Shown here: positions 1-8,654 of the stretch, one piece after another
Position numbering within the stretch: the first letter of the stretch is position 1
Layout of the letters: each line of letters opens with the position of its first letter
Assembly (NCBI GenBank): GCA_003525905.1
Contig: DQIA01000121.1
Location: forward strand, 1-21,383
Source of the DNA: Clostridiales bacterium
GTDB lineage: Bacteria > Bacillota > Clostridia > Oscillospirales > Oscillospiraceae
Direction: 5' to 3'
Length of the DNA stretch: 21,383 bases
Notes under the pieces: model-generated
Told to the model about the DNA's origin: nothing
Database searches by the model: none
What the model saw: only the letters and a program-made list of their open reading frames with translations
Made by a program: the position numbers and the translations under genes

Positions 1-34
1 GAGATTGCCACGTCGCTTCGCTCCTCGCAATGAC
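1..34. repeat. Extragenic palindromic-type repeat (fragment at window edge)
   Basis: The first bases contain ATTGC (4-8) and GCAAT (27-31) around a core rich in CGCTTCGCTC. Sequences of this form (ATTGCCACG...CTCGCAATGACA) recur as dispersed extragenic elements in many bacteria, including gut Firmicutes; this is recalled, not searched. The inner part does not pair well, so it is only an imperfect palindrome. The element may continue to the left of the window. Confidence 0.55.
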
Positions 35-344
35 AAATTTGAAAGCCTCATGCCGCCGAATTATCGTCCCAATACTTGCAGTTGCCAATGGCGCTCAGGG
101 AACGCCCTACAGACGCAATCGGCTTGTACGTTTTTATCGTTGCCCTGTACGAACTGCAAATGCCTGACACCCCGTTTTACGCGGATTTTACGTCCTGCGG
201 GCGGGAAAAATACGGCGCTGTCCGGGAAAACCCATATTTTTCCGCATGTTTTGCGGCCAAAACGGCGTACAATGGGCGGAAAGCCTGCAAAAGAATAACA
301 TCGCAGGAAAAACCGACAAACGCGCCAGAAATTTTTCGGAACAG
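35..344. other. Non-coding stretch upstream of the glycogen operon
   Basis: I see no gene here. The short open frames lack ribosome sites and recognisable protein sequence. A small hairpin (CCGCA 242-246 with TGCGG 252-256) has no T-run after it and is not a terminator. The stretch probably separates the operon from an upstream unit outside the window. Confidence 0.5.
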
Positions 345-372
345 TTGAAATTTTTGTGCAATGTTGTATAAT
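345..372 (+). promoter_or_regulatory. Probable sigma-A promoter of the glycogen operon
   Basis: TTGAAA (345-350) and a perfect TATAAT (367-372) are separated by 16 bases, in an AT-rich patch within otherwise GC-rich DNA. Transcription would start near 379, giving a leader of about 80 bases before the branching enzyme gene. The leader has a weak GGAAG (391-395) / CTTCC (418-422) pairing but no recognisable riboswitch. The call is by consensus match only. Confidence 0.7.
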
Positions 373-457
373 AAGCATGGGCGGATGATTGGAAGGGAGC
401 ACTGCCGCGATCAGGGCTTCCCGTATCCCCGCAAGCTGAGCAAAGAAGGAGATCACC

Positions 458-2356
458 ATGGAACAGACGCTGCATAATGCATTCAAACGTTTCTCTCTCG
501 GCGACGAGCTGCGCGCCTATACCTTCCTGGGCTGCCATGCCGCAGAGCGCGACGGAGTCCACGGCTATGTTTTCCGTGTCTGGGCCCCGCGGGCGCAGGG
601 CGTCAGCGTGACCGGCGACTGGAACTTCTGGAACACCGAGGACCTGCCGATGACGCTCGTCGAATACGGCATCTGGGAGGCCTTTTCTGCCTATGCGCGC
701 GAGGGCGACGCCTATAAATTCTATATCCGCCGCCGCGACGGCTCCGCCGTCTATAAATCCGATCCCTATGCCTTCCGCAACTGTGCGCTGCCCGACACGT
801 CGAGCCGTATCTGTACGCTGGACGGCTATACCTGGGGCGATGCCGACTACCGCCGCAAGCAGGGCAAGCGTAAGCTGCTCAACTGCCCGATGAACATCTA
901 TGAGATGCACTTCGGCTCGTGGCGGCGCAAGCCGGACGGCAGCCTCTATACCTACGACGAGCTGGCAGATGAGCTCGTGCCCTACCTGAAGGACATGGGC
1001 TACACCCACATCGAGCTCATGCCGCTGTCCGAATATCCCTATGAGCCGTCGTGGGGCTATCAGGTCACGGGCTACTATGCTCCGACGTTCCGCTACGGCG
1101 AGCCGAAGCAGCTCATGCGCTTTGTGGACAAGTGCCACGAGGCCGGCATCGGCGTGCTGCTCGACTGGGTCCCGGCCCACTTCCCGAAGGACGAGAACGG
1201 CCTTTATGAATTCGATGGCACCTGCTGCTATGAGCTGGAAGACCCGCTCATGAACGAGCACCCCGACTGGACGACCCGCATCTTCGACTTCGGCAAGGGC
1301 GAGGTGCAGTCGTTCCTCATCTCGAACGCCGTGTACTGGCTGGAGCAGTACCACATCGACGGCCTGCGCGTCGACGCCGTGGCCGCCATGCTCTACCTCG
1401 ACTACGGCCGCCGCGAGTACCACCCGAACAAGTTCGGCGGCAAGGAGAATCTCGAGGCCATCGCCTTCCTGCGCAAGCTCAACCGCGCGGTGTTCTCCGT
1501 GCGGCGCAGCGCCATTACGGCGGCCGAGGAGTCCACGGCCTTCCCGCTCGTGACGAAGCCGGATTACGACGGCGGCCTCGGCTTCCTGTTCAAGTGGAAC
1601 ATGGGCTGGATGAACGATATGCTGCATTATATGTCGCTCGATCCGCTGTTCCGCAAGGGCAGCCACAACGACCTGACGTTCTCCATGACGTATGCCTATT
1701 CCGAAAACTTCATTCTTCCGCTGTCGCATGACGAGGTGGTGCACGGCAAATGCTCCCTCATCAACAAGATGCCGGGCGAATATGACGATAAATTCAGCAA
1801 CCTGCGCGTGTTCTACGGCTTCATGATGGGCCACCCCGGCAAGAAGCTCAGCTTTATGGGCAACGAATTTGCGCAGTTTATCGAGTGGAATTACGCACAG
1901 CAGCTCGACTGGCTCCTGCTCGACTATGAGCGCCATCGCCAGATGCACGACTATGTGCGCGATCTGAACCATTTCTATCTGGATCACAGCAGCCTGTGGA
2001 ACAACGATTCCGACTGGAACGGCTTCCAGTGGATCTCCGCCGACGACCGCGACAACAGCGTTATCGCCTTCCGCCGCATCGATCGCCGCGGCTGCGAGCT
2101 GATCGTGATCTGCAACTTCTGCCCGGTCACCCGGACGGATTATCGCCTGGGTCTGCCGAAGCCGGGCGAATACGAGGCGGTCTTCAACAGTGACGAGGTC
2201 CGCTACGGCGGCAAGGGAACGGAGCTTCCCGTTGTGACGGCCGAAAAGGAGCCGCTGCACGGCCTGCCCTTCTCCGGCAGCTTCACGCTCGCGCCGCTCT
2301 CCGTGGCCTTCTACCGCAAAAAGACAGCCCCGCGCAAGAAAACGGCAAAATCCTGA
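458..2356 (+). CDS. glgB: 1,4-alpha-glucan branching enzyme
   Basis: Cytoplasmic GH13 enzyme that cuts alpha-1,4 glucan chains and rejoins them in alpha-1,6 linkage, making the branches of glycogen. The 632-residue protein has an N-terminal carbohydrate-binding (CBM48-like) domain at about 25-125 (VWAPRAQGVSVTGDWNFW). The catalytic barrel follows, with YEMHFGSW near 148, DGLRVDAVAAM containing the likely nucleophile D306, the AEEST motif at 356-360 carrying the acid/base Glu, and SHDEVVHGK further on. A beta-sandwich C-terminal domain ends in a lysine/arginine-rich tail (KKTAPRKKTAKS). AAGGAG (446-451) lies 6 bases before the ATG, supporting this start. It is the first gene of the operon, 22 bases upstream of glgC. 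The length is typical of the shorter Firmicutes forms. The identification is secure; the glucan transferred is inferred from context. Confidence 0.96.
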   Translation: MEQTLHNAFKRFSLGDELRAYTFLGCHAAERDGVHGYVFRVWAPRAQGVSVTGDWNFWNTEDLPMTLVEYGIWEAFSAYAREGDAYKFYIRRRDGSAVYKSDPYAFRNCALPDTSSRICTLDGYTWGDADYRRKQGKRKLLNCPMNIYEMHFGSWRRKPDGSLYTYDELADELVPYLKDMGYTHIELMPLSEYPYEPSWGYQVTGYYAPTFRYGEPKQLMRFVDKCHEAGIGVLLDWVPAHFPKDENGLYEFDGTCCYELEDPLMNEHPDWTTRIFDFGKGEVQSFLISNAVYWLEQYHIDGLRVDAVAAMLYLDYGRREYHPNKFGGKENLEAIAFLRKLNRAVFSVRRSAITAAEESTAFPLVTKPDYDGGLGFLFKWNMGWMNDMLHYMSLDPLFRKGSHNDLTFSMTYAYSENFILPLSHDEVVHGKCSLINKMPGEYDDKFSNLRVFYGFMMGHPGKKLSFMGNEFAQFIEWNYAQQLDWLLLDYERHRQMHDYVRDLNHFYLDHSSLWNNDSDWNGFQWISADDRDNSVIAFRRIDRRGCELIVICNFCPVTRTDYRLGLPKPGEYEAVFNSDEVRYGGKGTELPVVTAEKEPLHGLPFSGSFTLAPLSVAFYRKKTAPRKKTAKS

Positions 2357-2378
2357 ATGACGAGAAGGAGAAATGACC

Positions 2379-3566
2379 ATGAACTTCCAGAAAAAGCACT
2401 GCGTCGCGATGCTGCTGGCGGGCGGGCAGGGGAGCCGCCTGATGGTGCTGACGGAGAACACGGCAAAGCCTGCGGTCCCGTTCGGCGGTAAGTATCGCAT
2501 CATCGATTTTCCTCTCTCCAACTGCGTGAACTCCGGCATTGACACCATCGGCGTGCTGACGCAGTATCAGCCGCTCGAGCTCAATGAGTACATCGGAAAC
2601 GGCCAGCCGTGGCGTCTGAACCGCAGCCACTGCGGCGTGCAGGTCCTGCCGCCCTATGCCAAGAGCAAGAAATCCGAGTGGTACAAGGGCACGGCCAATG
2701 CGATCTATCAGAACATCGCCTTCATCGAGCGCTATGATCCGGACGATGTCATCATCCTCTCCGGCGACCACATCTATAAAATGGACTATGCCGCCATGCT
2801 GCGCTACCACGAGCAGATGGAGGCCGACTGCACCATCGCCGTGCGCACGGTCCCACTGGCAGAGGCCAGCCGCTTCGGTATCATGAATACCCGCGAGGAC
2901 GGCTCCATCTACGAATTCGAGGAGAAGCCGAAGCATCCGAAGAGCACGAACGCATCCATGGGCATCTACATCTTCAAGTGGAGCGTGCTGAAAAAGTTCC
3001 TCATCGAGGACGAGGAGAACCCGCGTTCCGAGAACGACTTCGGCAAGAACGTCATCCCCGCCATTCTGAACGAGGGCTACCGCCTGTTCGCCTATGAATT
3101 CCAGGGCTACTGGAAGGACGTCGGCACGATCAGCTCCCTGTGGGAGGCCAACATGGACCTGCTGGGCAAGAACCCCGCCTTCAACCTCTACGGTGAGAAG
3201 GGCAACCGCATCTATGCCCGGAACTACGCCATGCCGTCGAGCATCATCGCCCGTGAGTCGAAGAATAAGAACTGCTTCATCGCCGAGGGCTGCGAAATTT
3301 ATGGCACCATCACGCACTCCATCATCTCCACGGGCTGCACGGTCGACTCCGGCGCCATCGTGGAGGACAGCGTCATCATGCCGAACGTCCATATTGAGTC
3401 CGGTGTCATCATCCGCCACGCCATCATCGGCGAGGACTGCCGCATCTGCCGCGGCGCGGTGATCGGCGGCTCGTTCGCCCCCGGTGAGGAAAAGAAGATC
3501 AGTGTGGTCGGAAAGGCCAAGACCATTGCCGAGAACACCGCCATCAAGCCGGGCGAGATCTATTGA
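2379..3566 (+). CDS. glgC: Glucose-1-phosphate adenylyltransferase, catalytic subunit GlgC
   Basis: Makes ADP-glucose and pyrophosphate from ATP and glucose-1-phosphate, the committed step of bacterial glycogen synthesis. The 395-residue protein opens with the nucleotidyltransferase signature (GGQGSR 15-20, then [20 protein letters not shown]) and keeps [10 protein letters not shown] with the predicted catalytic D130. It also has FEEKPKHP and GYWKDVGTI for sugar-phosphate binding. The C-terminal third is a left-handed beta-helix of hexapeptide-type repeats ending in [15 protein letters not shown]. Two in-frame ATGs are possible (2373 and 2379). AAGGAG at 2365-2370 is only 2 bases from the first but 8 from the second, so 2379 is preferred. 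All visible catalytic residues are intact, in contrast to the next gene, so this is the active partner of a likely GlgC-GlgD pair. Confidence 0.96.
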   Translation: MNFQKKHCVAMLLAGGQGSRLMVLTENTAKPAVPFGGKYRIIDFPLSNCVNSGIDTIGVLTQYQPLELNEYIGNGQPWRLNRSHCGVQVLPPYAKSKKSEWYKGTANAIYQNIAFIERYDPDDVIILSGDHIYKMDYAAMLRYHEQMEADCTIAVRTVPLAEASRFGIMNTREDGSIYEFEEKPKHPKSTNASMGIYIFKWSVLKKFLIEDEENPRSENDFGKNVIPAILNEGYRLFAYEFQGYWKDVGTISSLWEANMDLLGKNPAFNLYGEKGNRIYARNYAMPSSIIARESKNKNCFIAEGCEIYGTITHSIISTGCTVDSGAIVEDSVIMPNVHIESGVIIRHAIIGEDCRICRGAVIGGSFAPGEEKKISVVGKAKTIAENTAIKPGEIY

Positions 3567-3583
3567 GAGGGAGGACAAGAACC

Positions 3584-4702
3584 ATGACTACGATGGGCAT
3601 CATCTTTGCGAACATCTATGACAGCTCCCTCGGTGAGCTGACGAACAAGCGCACCATGGCGTCTTTGCCCTACGGCGGGCGCTATCGTCAGATCGATTTC
3701 TCCCTGTCGAACATGACGAATTCTGCCATTCGCCATATCGGTATCATCACGAAGTATAATTATCAGTCCCTTATGAACCACATCGGCTCCGGGCAGGAGT
3801 GGGACCTCGAGCTCGGTGAGGGCGGCCTGGAATTCCTGACGCCGTTTGCCATGGGCCACAACGGCAGCTACCGCGGCAAGCTCGAGGCGCTGGATTCCGC
3901 CATGAATTTCCTGAAAATCTCCACGGAGGAATATGTCGTTCTGGCCGACAGCGGCGTGCTGTGCGCCATCAATCTGGAAAAGATCGTCGAGGCCCACGCC
4001 GCCTCGGGCGCGGACGTCACCGTCGTGGTGAAGGACGGCATCTGCAACGGGCAGAAGCAGCTCGATCTGGCCGTGAAGGTCGACGCGGATGACCGCGTGA
4101 CGGACGTGGCCGTCGACTACTGCGCAGGCGAGCAGTATCTTGCCTCCATGGGCCTGTTCGTCATCCGCCGCGAGCTGCTCATGCGTGAGGTCACGGAGGC
4201 CGTGGCCCACAACCGCTACCATTTCGAGCGCGACCTTGTCATGCACGGCTTCGCAGAGACCGGCATGAAGGTCAACGCCTACCGCTATGACGGCGTGGCG
4301 CTGTTCAACGAGAGCACGACGGAGTTCTTCCACAACAGCCTCGCCCTCATCCGCCCGGAGATCCGCCATGGCCTGTTCGCCCGCGAGGACCTGACGATCT
4401 ACACGAAGGTCCGCGACGAGGTGCCTGCCTACTACGGCGAGCATTCCGAGATCGACGACTGCGTCGTGGCCGACGGCTGCGTGCTCGAGGGCTCCGCCGT
4501 CAATTCCGTCCTGTTCCGCAGCGTGAAGCTCGGCGAGGGCGCATCCGTGCGCAACAGCGTCATCATGCAGCGCTGCACCATCGGCGAGGGTGCCGATCTG
4601 GAGTGCGTCATCATGGATATGGACGTCGTCGTCCGTCCGGGCGCCGTGCTGCGCGGCACGATGGATCATCCGCTGGTGTTCAAGAGAGGAGAGGTCGTAT
4701 GA
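3584..4702 (+). CDS. glgD: Glucose-1-phosphate adenylyltransferase-like subunit GlgD
   Basis: A 372-residue paralogue of GlgC. In Firmicutes GlgD pairs with GlgC and modulates its activity while having little or no catalysis of its own. The sequence supports this. The N-terminal GGxGxRL loop is replaced by ANIYDSSLGELTNKR, and the SGDH motif with the catalytic Asp is replaced by LADSGVL. The fold signatures LPYGGRYRQIDFSLSNMTNS and the C-terminal beta-helix (EIDDCVVADGCVLEGSAVN) remain. The ATG at 3584 is chosen because GGAGG (3570-3574) lies 9 bases upstream; an in-frame TTG at 3563 would overlap the end of glgC and lacks such support. Its stop overlaps the glgA start (ATGA), suggesting translational coupling. 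Confidence 0.94.
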   Translation: MTTMGIIFANIYDSSLGELTNKRTMASLPYGGRYRQIDFSLSNMTNSAIRHIGIITKYNYQSLMNHIGSGQEWDLELGEGGLEFLTPFAMGHNGSYRGKLEALDSAMNFLKISTEEYVVLADSGVLCAINLEKIVEAHAASGADVTVVVKDGICNGQKQLDLAVKVDADDRVTDVAVDYCAGEQYLASMGLFVIRRELLMREVTEAVAHNRYHFERDLVMHGFAETGMKVNAYRYDGVALFNESTTEFFHNSLALIRPEIRHGLFAREDLTIYTKVRDEVPAYYGEHSEIDDCVVADGCVLEGSAVNSVLFRSVKLGEGASVRNSVIMQRCTIGEGADLECVIMDMDVVVRPGAVLRGTMDHPLVFKRGEVV

Positions 4703-6135
4703 GGATCGCAATGGTCGCCTCCGAGGCTGCGCCGTTTGTCAAGACGGGCGGCCTGGGCGACGTGATGCAGGCGCTTCCCAATGCACTGTCCAAGCTGAAG
4801 GGCAACGAGATCTGCCTGTTCCTGCCGTACTATAAGCGCATCAAGGAGAATCCGGCCATCGAGACGGAGCAGGTCGGCTCGTTCTCCATGGAGCTGGCCT
4901 GGCGTGAGAGCTATGTCGGCATCCTGCGCCTGAAGTCCCGCCGCAAGAAGCTGCAGGTCTACTTCATCGACAACGACTACTATTTCGGCGCGCGCAGCAC
5001 CGTTTACGGCGATTTCGATGACGGCGAGCGCTTCGCCTATTTCTCAAAGGCCGTGATGGCTGCGCTGTACTTCCTTGACTTCAAGCCCGATATCCTGCAC
5101 TGCCACGACTGGCAGGCGGCCATGACGCCTGCGTATCTGCGCGCGCTGTACCATGACTGGTGCCCGCAGACGAAGCTCGTCTTCACCATCCACAACGTGG
5201 AGTATCAGGGCTGGGCCGATGCGTCGTTCTTCGACAATATTCTCGGTCTGCCGGATGAATACCGCGCGAGCCTGACGTTCGACGGCGCGATCAACATGAT
5301 GAAGGGCGCCATCGAGCTCTCGGACATCGTCACGACGGTCTCCAAGTCCTATGCCGAGGAGCTGCGCTATCCGTACTATGCCCACCGCCTCGACGGCGTG
5401 CTGCGCAATGCGTGGCTGTGGGGCATTACGAACGGCATCGACACCGACGTCTTTGACCCCGAGACGGACTGCGCCCTGAGCGCGAACTATTCCGCCGCCG
5501 ATATGAACGGCAAATGGGTCAACAAGCGCGCCCTGCGCGAGGAGATGGGCCTGAGCACCGACACGGACGCTCCCATCCTCGGTATGGTCACGCGCCTGGC
5601 CGGGCACAAGGGCATCGACCTGCTGTGCTACATCGGCCAGCGCCTGATGGAGCGCGAGATCCAGCTCGTCATCGTCGGCACGGGCGAAAAGCAGTATGAG
5701 TACGCCCTAAGCGCACTGGCCCGCCAGTATCCCGGCCGCATCGCCGTCCGGCTGTGCTTCGACCCGGCGCTCGCCTCCCGTGTCTATGCGGGCTGCGATA
5801 TGTATCTCATGCCGTCGAAGTCCGAGCCGTGCGGCCTGTCCCAGCTCATTGCCATGCATTACGGCACCGTGCCCATCGTCGCCTCGACCGGCGGCCTGCG
5901 CGACACCGTCCCGCCCTACAATCCCGAAACGGGTGAGGGCCGCGGCTTTACGTTCCAGAGCTACAACGCCGATGATTTCCTCGGCGCCATCGACCGCGCA
6001 GCAGGCCTGTATTACGGCGACCGCGACGCATGGAACAGGCTGGCCCGCCATGATATGGAGTGTGACTTCAGCTGGCAGGTCCCGGCCAACGAATATATGC
6101 AGCTGTACAGCGAATTGCTCTACGGCAAGCAGTAA
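4699..6135 (+). CDS. glgA: Glycogen synthase (ADP-glucose dependent)
   Basis: GT5 glycosyltransferase that adds glucose from ADP-glucose to the non-reducing ends of alpha-1,4 glucan. The 478-residue length is normal. The GT-B fold is evident. The N-terminal domain begins MRIAMVASEAAPFVKTGGLGDV, with K15 and the GGLGDV loop binding the nucleotide sugar. CHDWQAAMTPAYLR (near 135-148) and TIHNVEYQG follow. The C-terminal domain has the SKSEPCGLSQLIAMHYG motif with the predicted catalytic Glu at 376, then VPIVASTGGLRDTV. The start at 4699 overlaps the glgD stop by 4 bases and is preceded by AGAGGAGAGG. The same frame is open further upstream, but that part reads through the glgD gene and is not family-like. 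Confidence 0.96.
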   Translation: MRIAMVASEAAPFVKTGGLGDVMQALPNALSKLKGNEICLFLPYYKRIKENPAIETEQVGSFSMELAWRESYVGILRLKSRRKKLQVYFIDNDYYFGARSTVYGDFDDGERFAYFSKAVMAALYFLDFKPDILHCHDWQAAMTPAYLRALYHDWCPQTKLVFTIHNVEYQGWADASFFDNILGLPDEYRASLTFDGAINMMKGAIELSDIVTTVSKSYAEELRYPYYAHRLDGVLRNAWLWGITNGIDTDVFDPETDCALSANYSAADMNGKWVNKRALREEMGLSTDTDAPILGMVTRLAGHKGIDLLCYIGQRLMEREIQLVIVGTGEKQYEYALSALARQYPGRIAVRLCFDPALASRVYAGCDMYLMPSKSEPCGLSQLIAMHYGTVPIVASTGGLRDTVPPYNPETGEGRGFTFQSYNADDFLGAIDRAAGLYYGDRDAWNRLARHDMECDFSWQVPANEYMQLYSELLYGKQ

Positions 6136-6190
6136 TAAATCATGATTTCAAACGCTGATTCCGGAATGACGGAAAACTTTAGGAGGCCCC

Positions 6191-8653
6191 ATGAACAAGA
6201 AGCAAAATTCCAAACAGAAGATCCAGAAGCTTGCGGAGAATGACGCCCGTCCCGAGCGCGCCATTCAGCCCACGGAGCTGCTCAACGACACGCTGCGCCG
6301 CATTTTCGGCTGCGAGCTTGCCGACGCCACCCAGAAGCAGGTCTATCGCGCGCTGTGCATCAGCGTCCGCGAGCTGCTGACGGAGAAGAACCGCGTCTTT
6401 GGCAACCGCTGCACCGAAAAGGAGCGCAAGGAAGTTTATTATATGTCGATGGAGTTCCTGGTCGGCACCAGCCTGCGCAATAACCTCTTTAACCTCGGGC
6501 TGGAGGCGGAGTTCCGCAAGGCACTGGCTGATGCAGGCTTCGACATCGATGAGATCTACGCCATCGATCCCGACGCCGGCCTTGGAAACGGCGGCCTCGG
6601 CCGTCTGGCCTCCTGCTATATGGATGCCGCGACCGGCATGGACTACCCGATGACCGGCTTCTCCATCCGCTATGAATTCGGCATCTTCAAGCAGAAGATC
6701 GTCGACGGCTGGCAGATGGAATTCCCGGACAACTGGCTCGAGATGGGCGACGTGTGGCTGCAGGCCCGCGAGGACGACGCCGTGGAGGTCAAGTTCGGCG
6801 GCGAGGTCCGCGAGTGGATGGACAACGACCGCTTCAAGGTCGCGCAGGTCGGCTACAGCTCCGTTATGGCCGTGCCGTATGACATGTATATCTCCGGCTA
6901 TGACAGCGATGCCGCCAACCGCCTTGTCCTGTGGAGCGCCAAGCTGCCGCAGAGCTTCGATATGGCCGCGTTCTCCCGCGGCGACTATGTCCGCGCGCTC
7001 GAGCGCAACGCCATGGCCGAGACCATCTCGAAGGTCCTCTATCCGGCGGACGACCACATCCAGGGCAAGCGCCTGCGCCTGAAGCAGCAGTACCTGCTCG
7101 TCTCCGCCTCGCTGCAGAGCATCCTGAAGAAGCACTATAAGAAATATCACACTTATACGAACCTGCCGGACAAGGTTGCCATCCACATCAACGACACCCA
7201 TCCGGCCCTGTGTGTGCCGGAGCTGATGCGCCTGCTCATCGATGAGCACGACTTCGGCTGGGACGAGGCGTGGGATATCACCTGCCGCACGCTGTCCTAT
7301 ACGAACCACACCGTTATGAGCGAGGCGCTCGAGCGCTGGAACGTCGATCTGTTCCGGGAGCAGCTGCCGCGCGTCTACTCCATCTGCCAGGAGATCAACC
7401 GCCGCCTCATCGAGCACCTGTGCGCGGTCTACCCGAACGACTGGGGCAAGATCAACTATATGGCCGTCATCGCGAACAACGAGGTCCGCATGGCGAACCT
7501 CTGCCTTGCCGCCTGCCACAAGGTCAACGGTGTTTCCAAGCTGCACACGGACATCCTGCGCAACGGCATCTTCCGTGACTACTGCCAGATCACGCCGGAG
7601 CGCTTCCTGAACGTGACGAACGGCATTGCCTATCGCCGTTGGCTGTGCCAGTCCGATCCGCTGCTGACGGATTATCTCAAGCAGCTCATCGGCGGCGACT
7701 TCCTGCGGGATGCCCGCGCACTCGAAAAGCTCCTGCCGTATCAGAATGACGAAAAGGTGCTTGCGGACCTCATGGCCATCAAGCGCAAGAACAAGGAGCG
7801 CCTCGCCGCTCTCATCGAGAACCAGAACGGCGTGCGCGTCGACCCGGATTCCATTTTCGACATCCAGATCAAGCGCCTGCATGAGTACAAGCGCCAGCTG
7901 CTCAACATCCTGCATGTGCTGTATCTCTACCGCCAGATCAAGGCCAATCCGCACGGCGATTTCATGCCCCGCACGTTCATCTTCGCGGCCAAGGCCTCCG
8001 CGGGCTATATCCGCGCCAAGCAGATCATCAGCCTCATCGTCGCTGCGTCGAAGCTCATCAATAACGACCCGGACGTCAACGACAAGCTGAAGGTCGTCTT
8101 CCTCGAGGACTATAAGGTCTCCCTTGCGGAGATCATCATCCCGGCCGCCGATATCTCCGAGCAGATCTCCATCGCGGGCAAGGAGGCCTCCGGCACCGGC
8201 AACATGAAGCTCATGATCAACGGCGCCGTGACCATCGGCACGCTCGACGGCGCGAACGTCGAGATCCACGAGCAGGTCGGCGACGAGAACATCTTCCTCT
8301 TCGGCATGAAGGCCCATGAGGTCGAGGAGCTGTGGCAGCGCGGCTACCATCCGACGGAATTCGTCACGCCGGAGCTGCAGGCCGTGCTCGACATGCTCAC
8401 GTCCGGCGTGCTCGGCCAGCGCTTCGACGATCTGGTCGATTCGCTGCTCACGAACCGCTTCGGCACGGCTGACCCCTATATGACGCTGGCCGATTTCCAG
8501 GATTACGCCCGCGCGCAGCGCGATGTCGCCGCGGTCTATCAGGATAAGCAGCACTTTGCCCGCATGTCCCTCATCAACATCGCCAAGGCCGGCATCTTCT
8601 CCTCGGACCGCGCCGTCAAGGAATACGCGGACGAGATCTGGAATCTCGACTGA
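6191..8653 (+). CDS. glgP: Glycogen/starch/alpha-glucan phosphorylase
   Basis: GT35 enzyme that phosphorolyses alpha-1,4 glucan ends to glucose-1-phosphate using pyridoxal phosphate. The 820-residue protein is full length. Seen motifs include YYMSMEFLVGTSLRNN, DAGLGNGGLGRLASCYMDA, IHINDTHPAL, TNHTVMSEALERW, NVTNGIAYRRWL, IQIKRLHEYKRQLLN and the cofactor site EASGTGNMKLMINGA, where K673 is the predicted Schiff-base lysine. The first 25 residues are lysine-rich and lie before the conserved core. A perfect AGGAGG (6181-6186) lies 4 bases before the ATG. A 55-base gap after glgA contains only a weak hairpin (TTCCG 6159-6163 / CGGAA 6170-6174), so it is probably in the same operon. Placing breakdown with synthesis implies control by enzyme activity rather than transcription alone. 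Confidence 0.96.
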   Translation: MNKKQNSKQKIQKLAENDARPERAIQPTELLNDTLRRIFGCELADATQKQVYRALCISVRELLTEKNRVFGNRCTEKERKEVYYMSMEFLVGTSLRNNLFNLGLEAEFRKALADAGFDIDEIYAIDPDAGLGNGGLGRLASCYMDAATGMDYPMTGFSIRYEFGIFKQKIVDGWQMEFPDNWLEMGDVWLQAREDDAVEVKFGGEVREWMDNDRFKVAQVGYSSVMAVPYDMYISGYDSDAANRLVLWSAKLPQSFDMAAFSRGDYVRALERNAMAETISKVLYPADDHIQGKRLRLKQQYLLVSASLQSILKKHYKKYHTYTNLPDKVAIHINDTHPALCVPELMRLLIDEHDFGWDEAWDITCRTLSYTNHTVMSEALERWNVDLFREQLPRVYSICQEINRRLIEHLCAVYPNDWGKINYMAVIANNEVRMANLCLAACHKVNGVSKLHTDILRNGIFRDYCQITPERFLNVTNGIAYRRWLCQSDPLLTDYLKQLIGGDFLRDARALEKLLPYQNDEKVLADLMAIKRKNKERLAALIENQNGVRVDPDSIFDIQIKRLHEYKRQLLNILHVLYLYRQIKANPHGDFMPRTFIFAAKASAGYIRAKQIISLIVAASKLINNDPDVNDKLKVVFLEDYKVSLAEIIIPAADISEQISIAGKEASGTGNMKLMINGAVTIGTLDGANVEIHEQVGDENIFLFGMKAHEVEELWQRGYHPTEFVTPELQAVLDMLTSGVLGQRFDDLVDSLLTNRFGTADPYMTLADFQDYARAQRDVAAVYQDKQHFARMSLINIAKAGIFSSDRAVKEYADEIWNLD

Positions 8654-8654
8654 G

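Noticed and set aside
188..2548. Long minus-strand open frame (786 codons) opposite glgB
   Set aside because: Same shadow effect; the + strand glgB is unambiguous and the minus translation is not protein-like.
6159..6174. TTCCG/CGGAA hairpin between glgA and glgP as a terminator
   Set aside because: The stem has only 5 bp and no T-run; it cannot be called a terminator.
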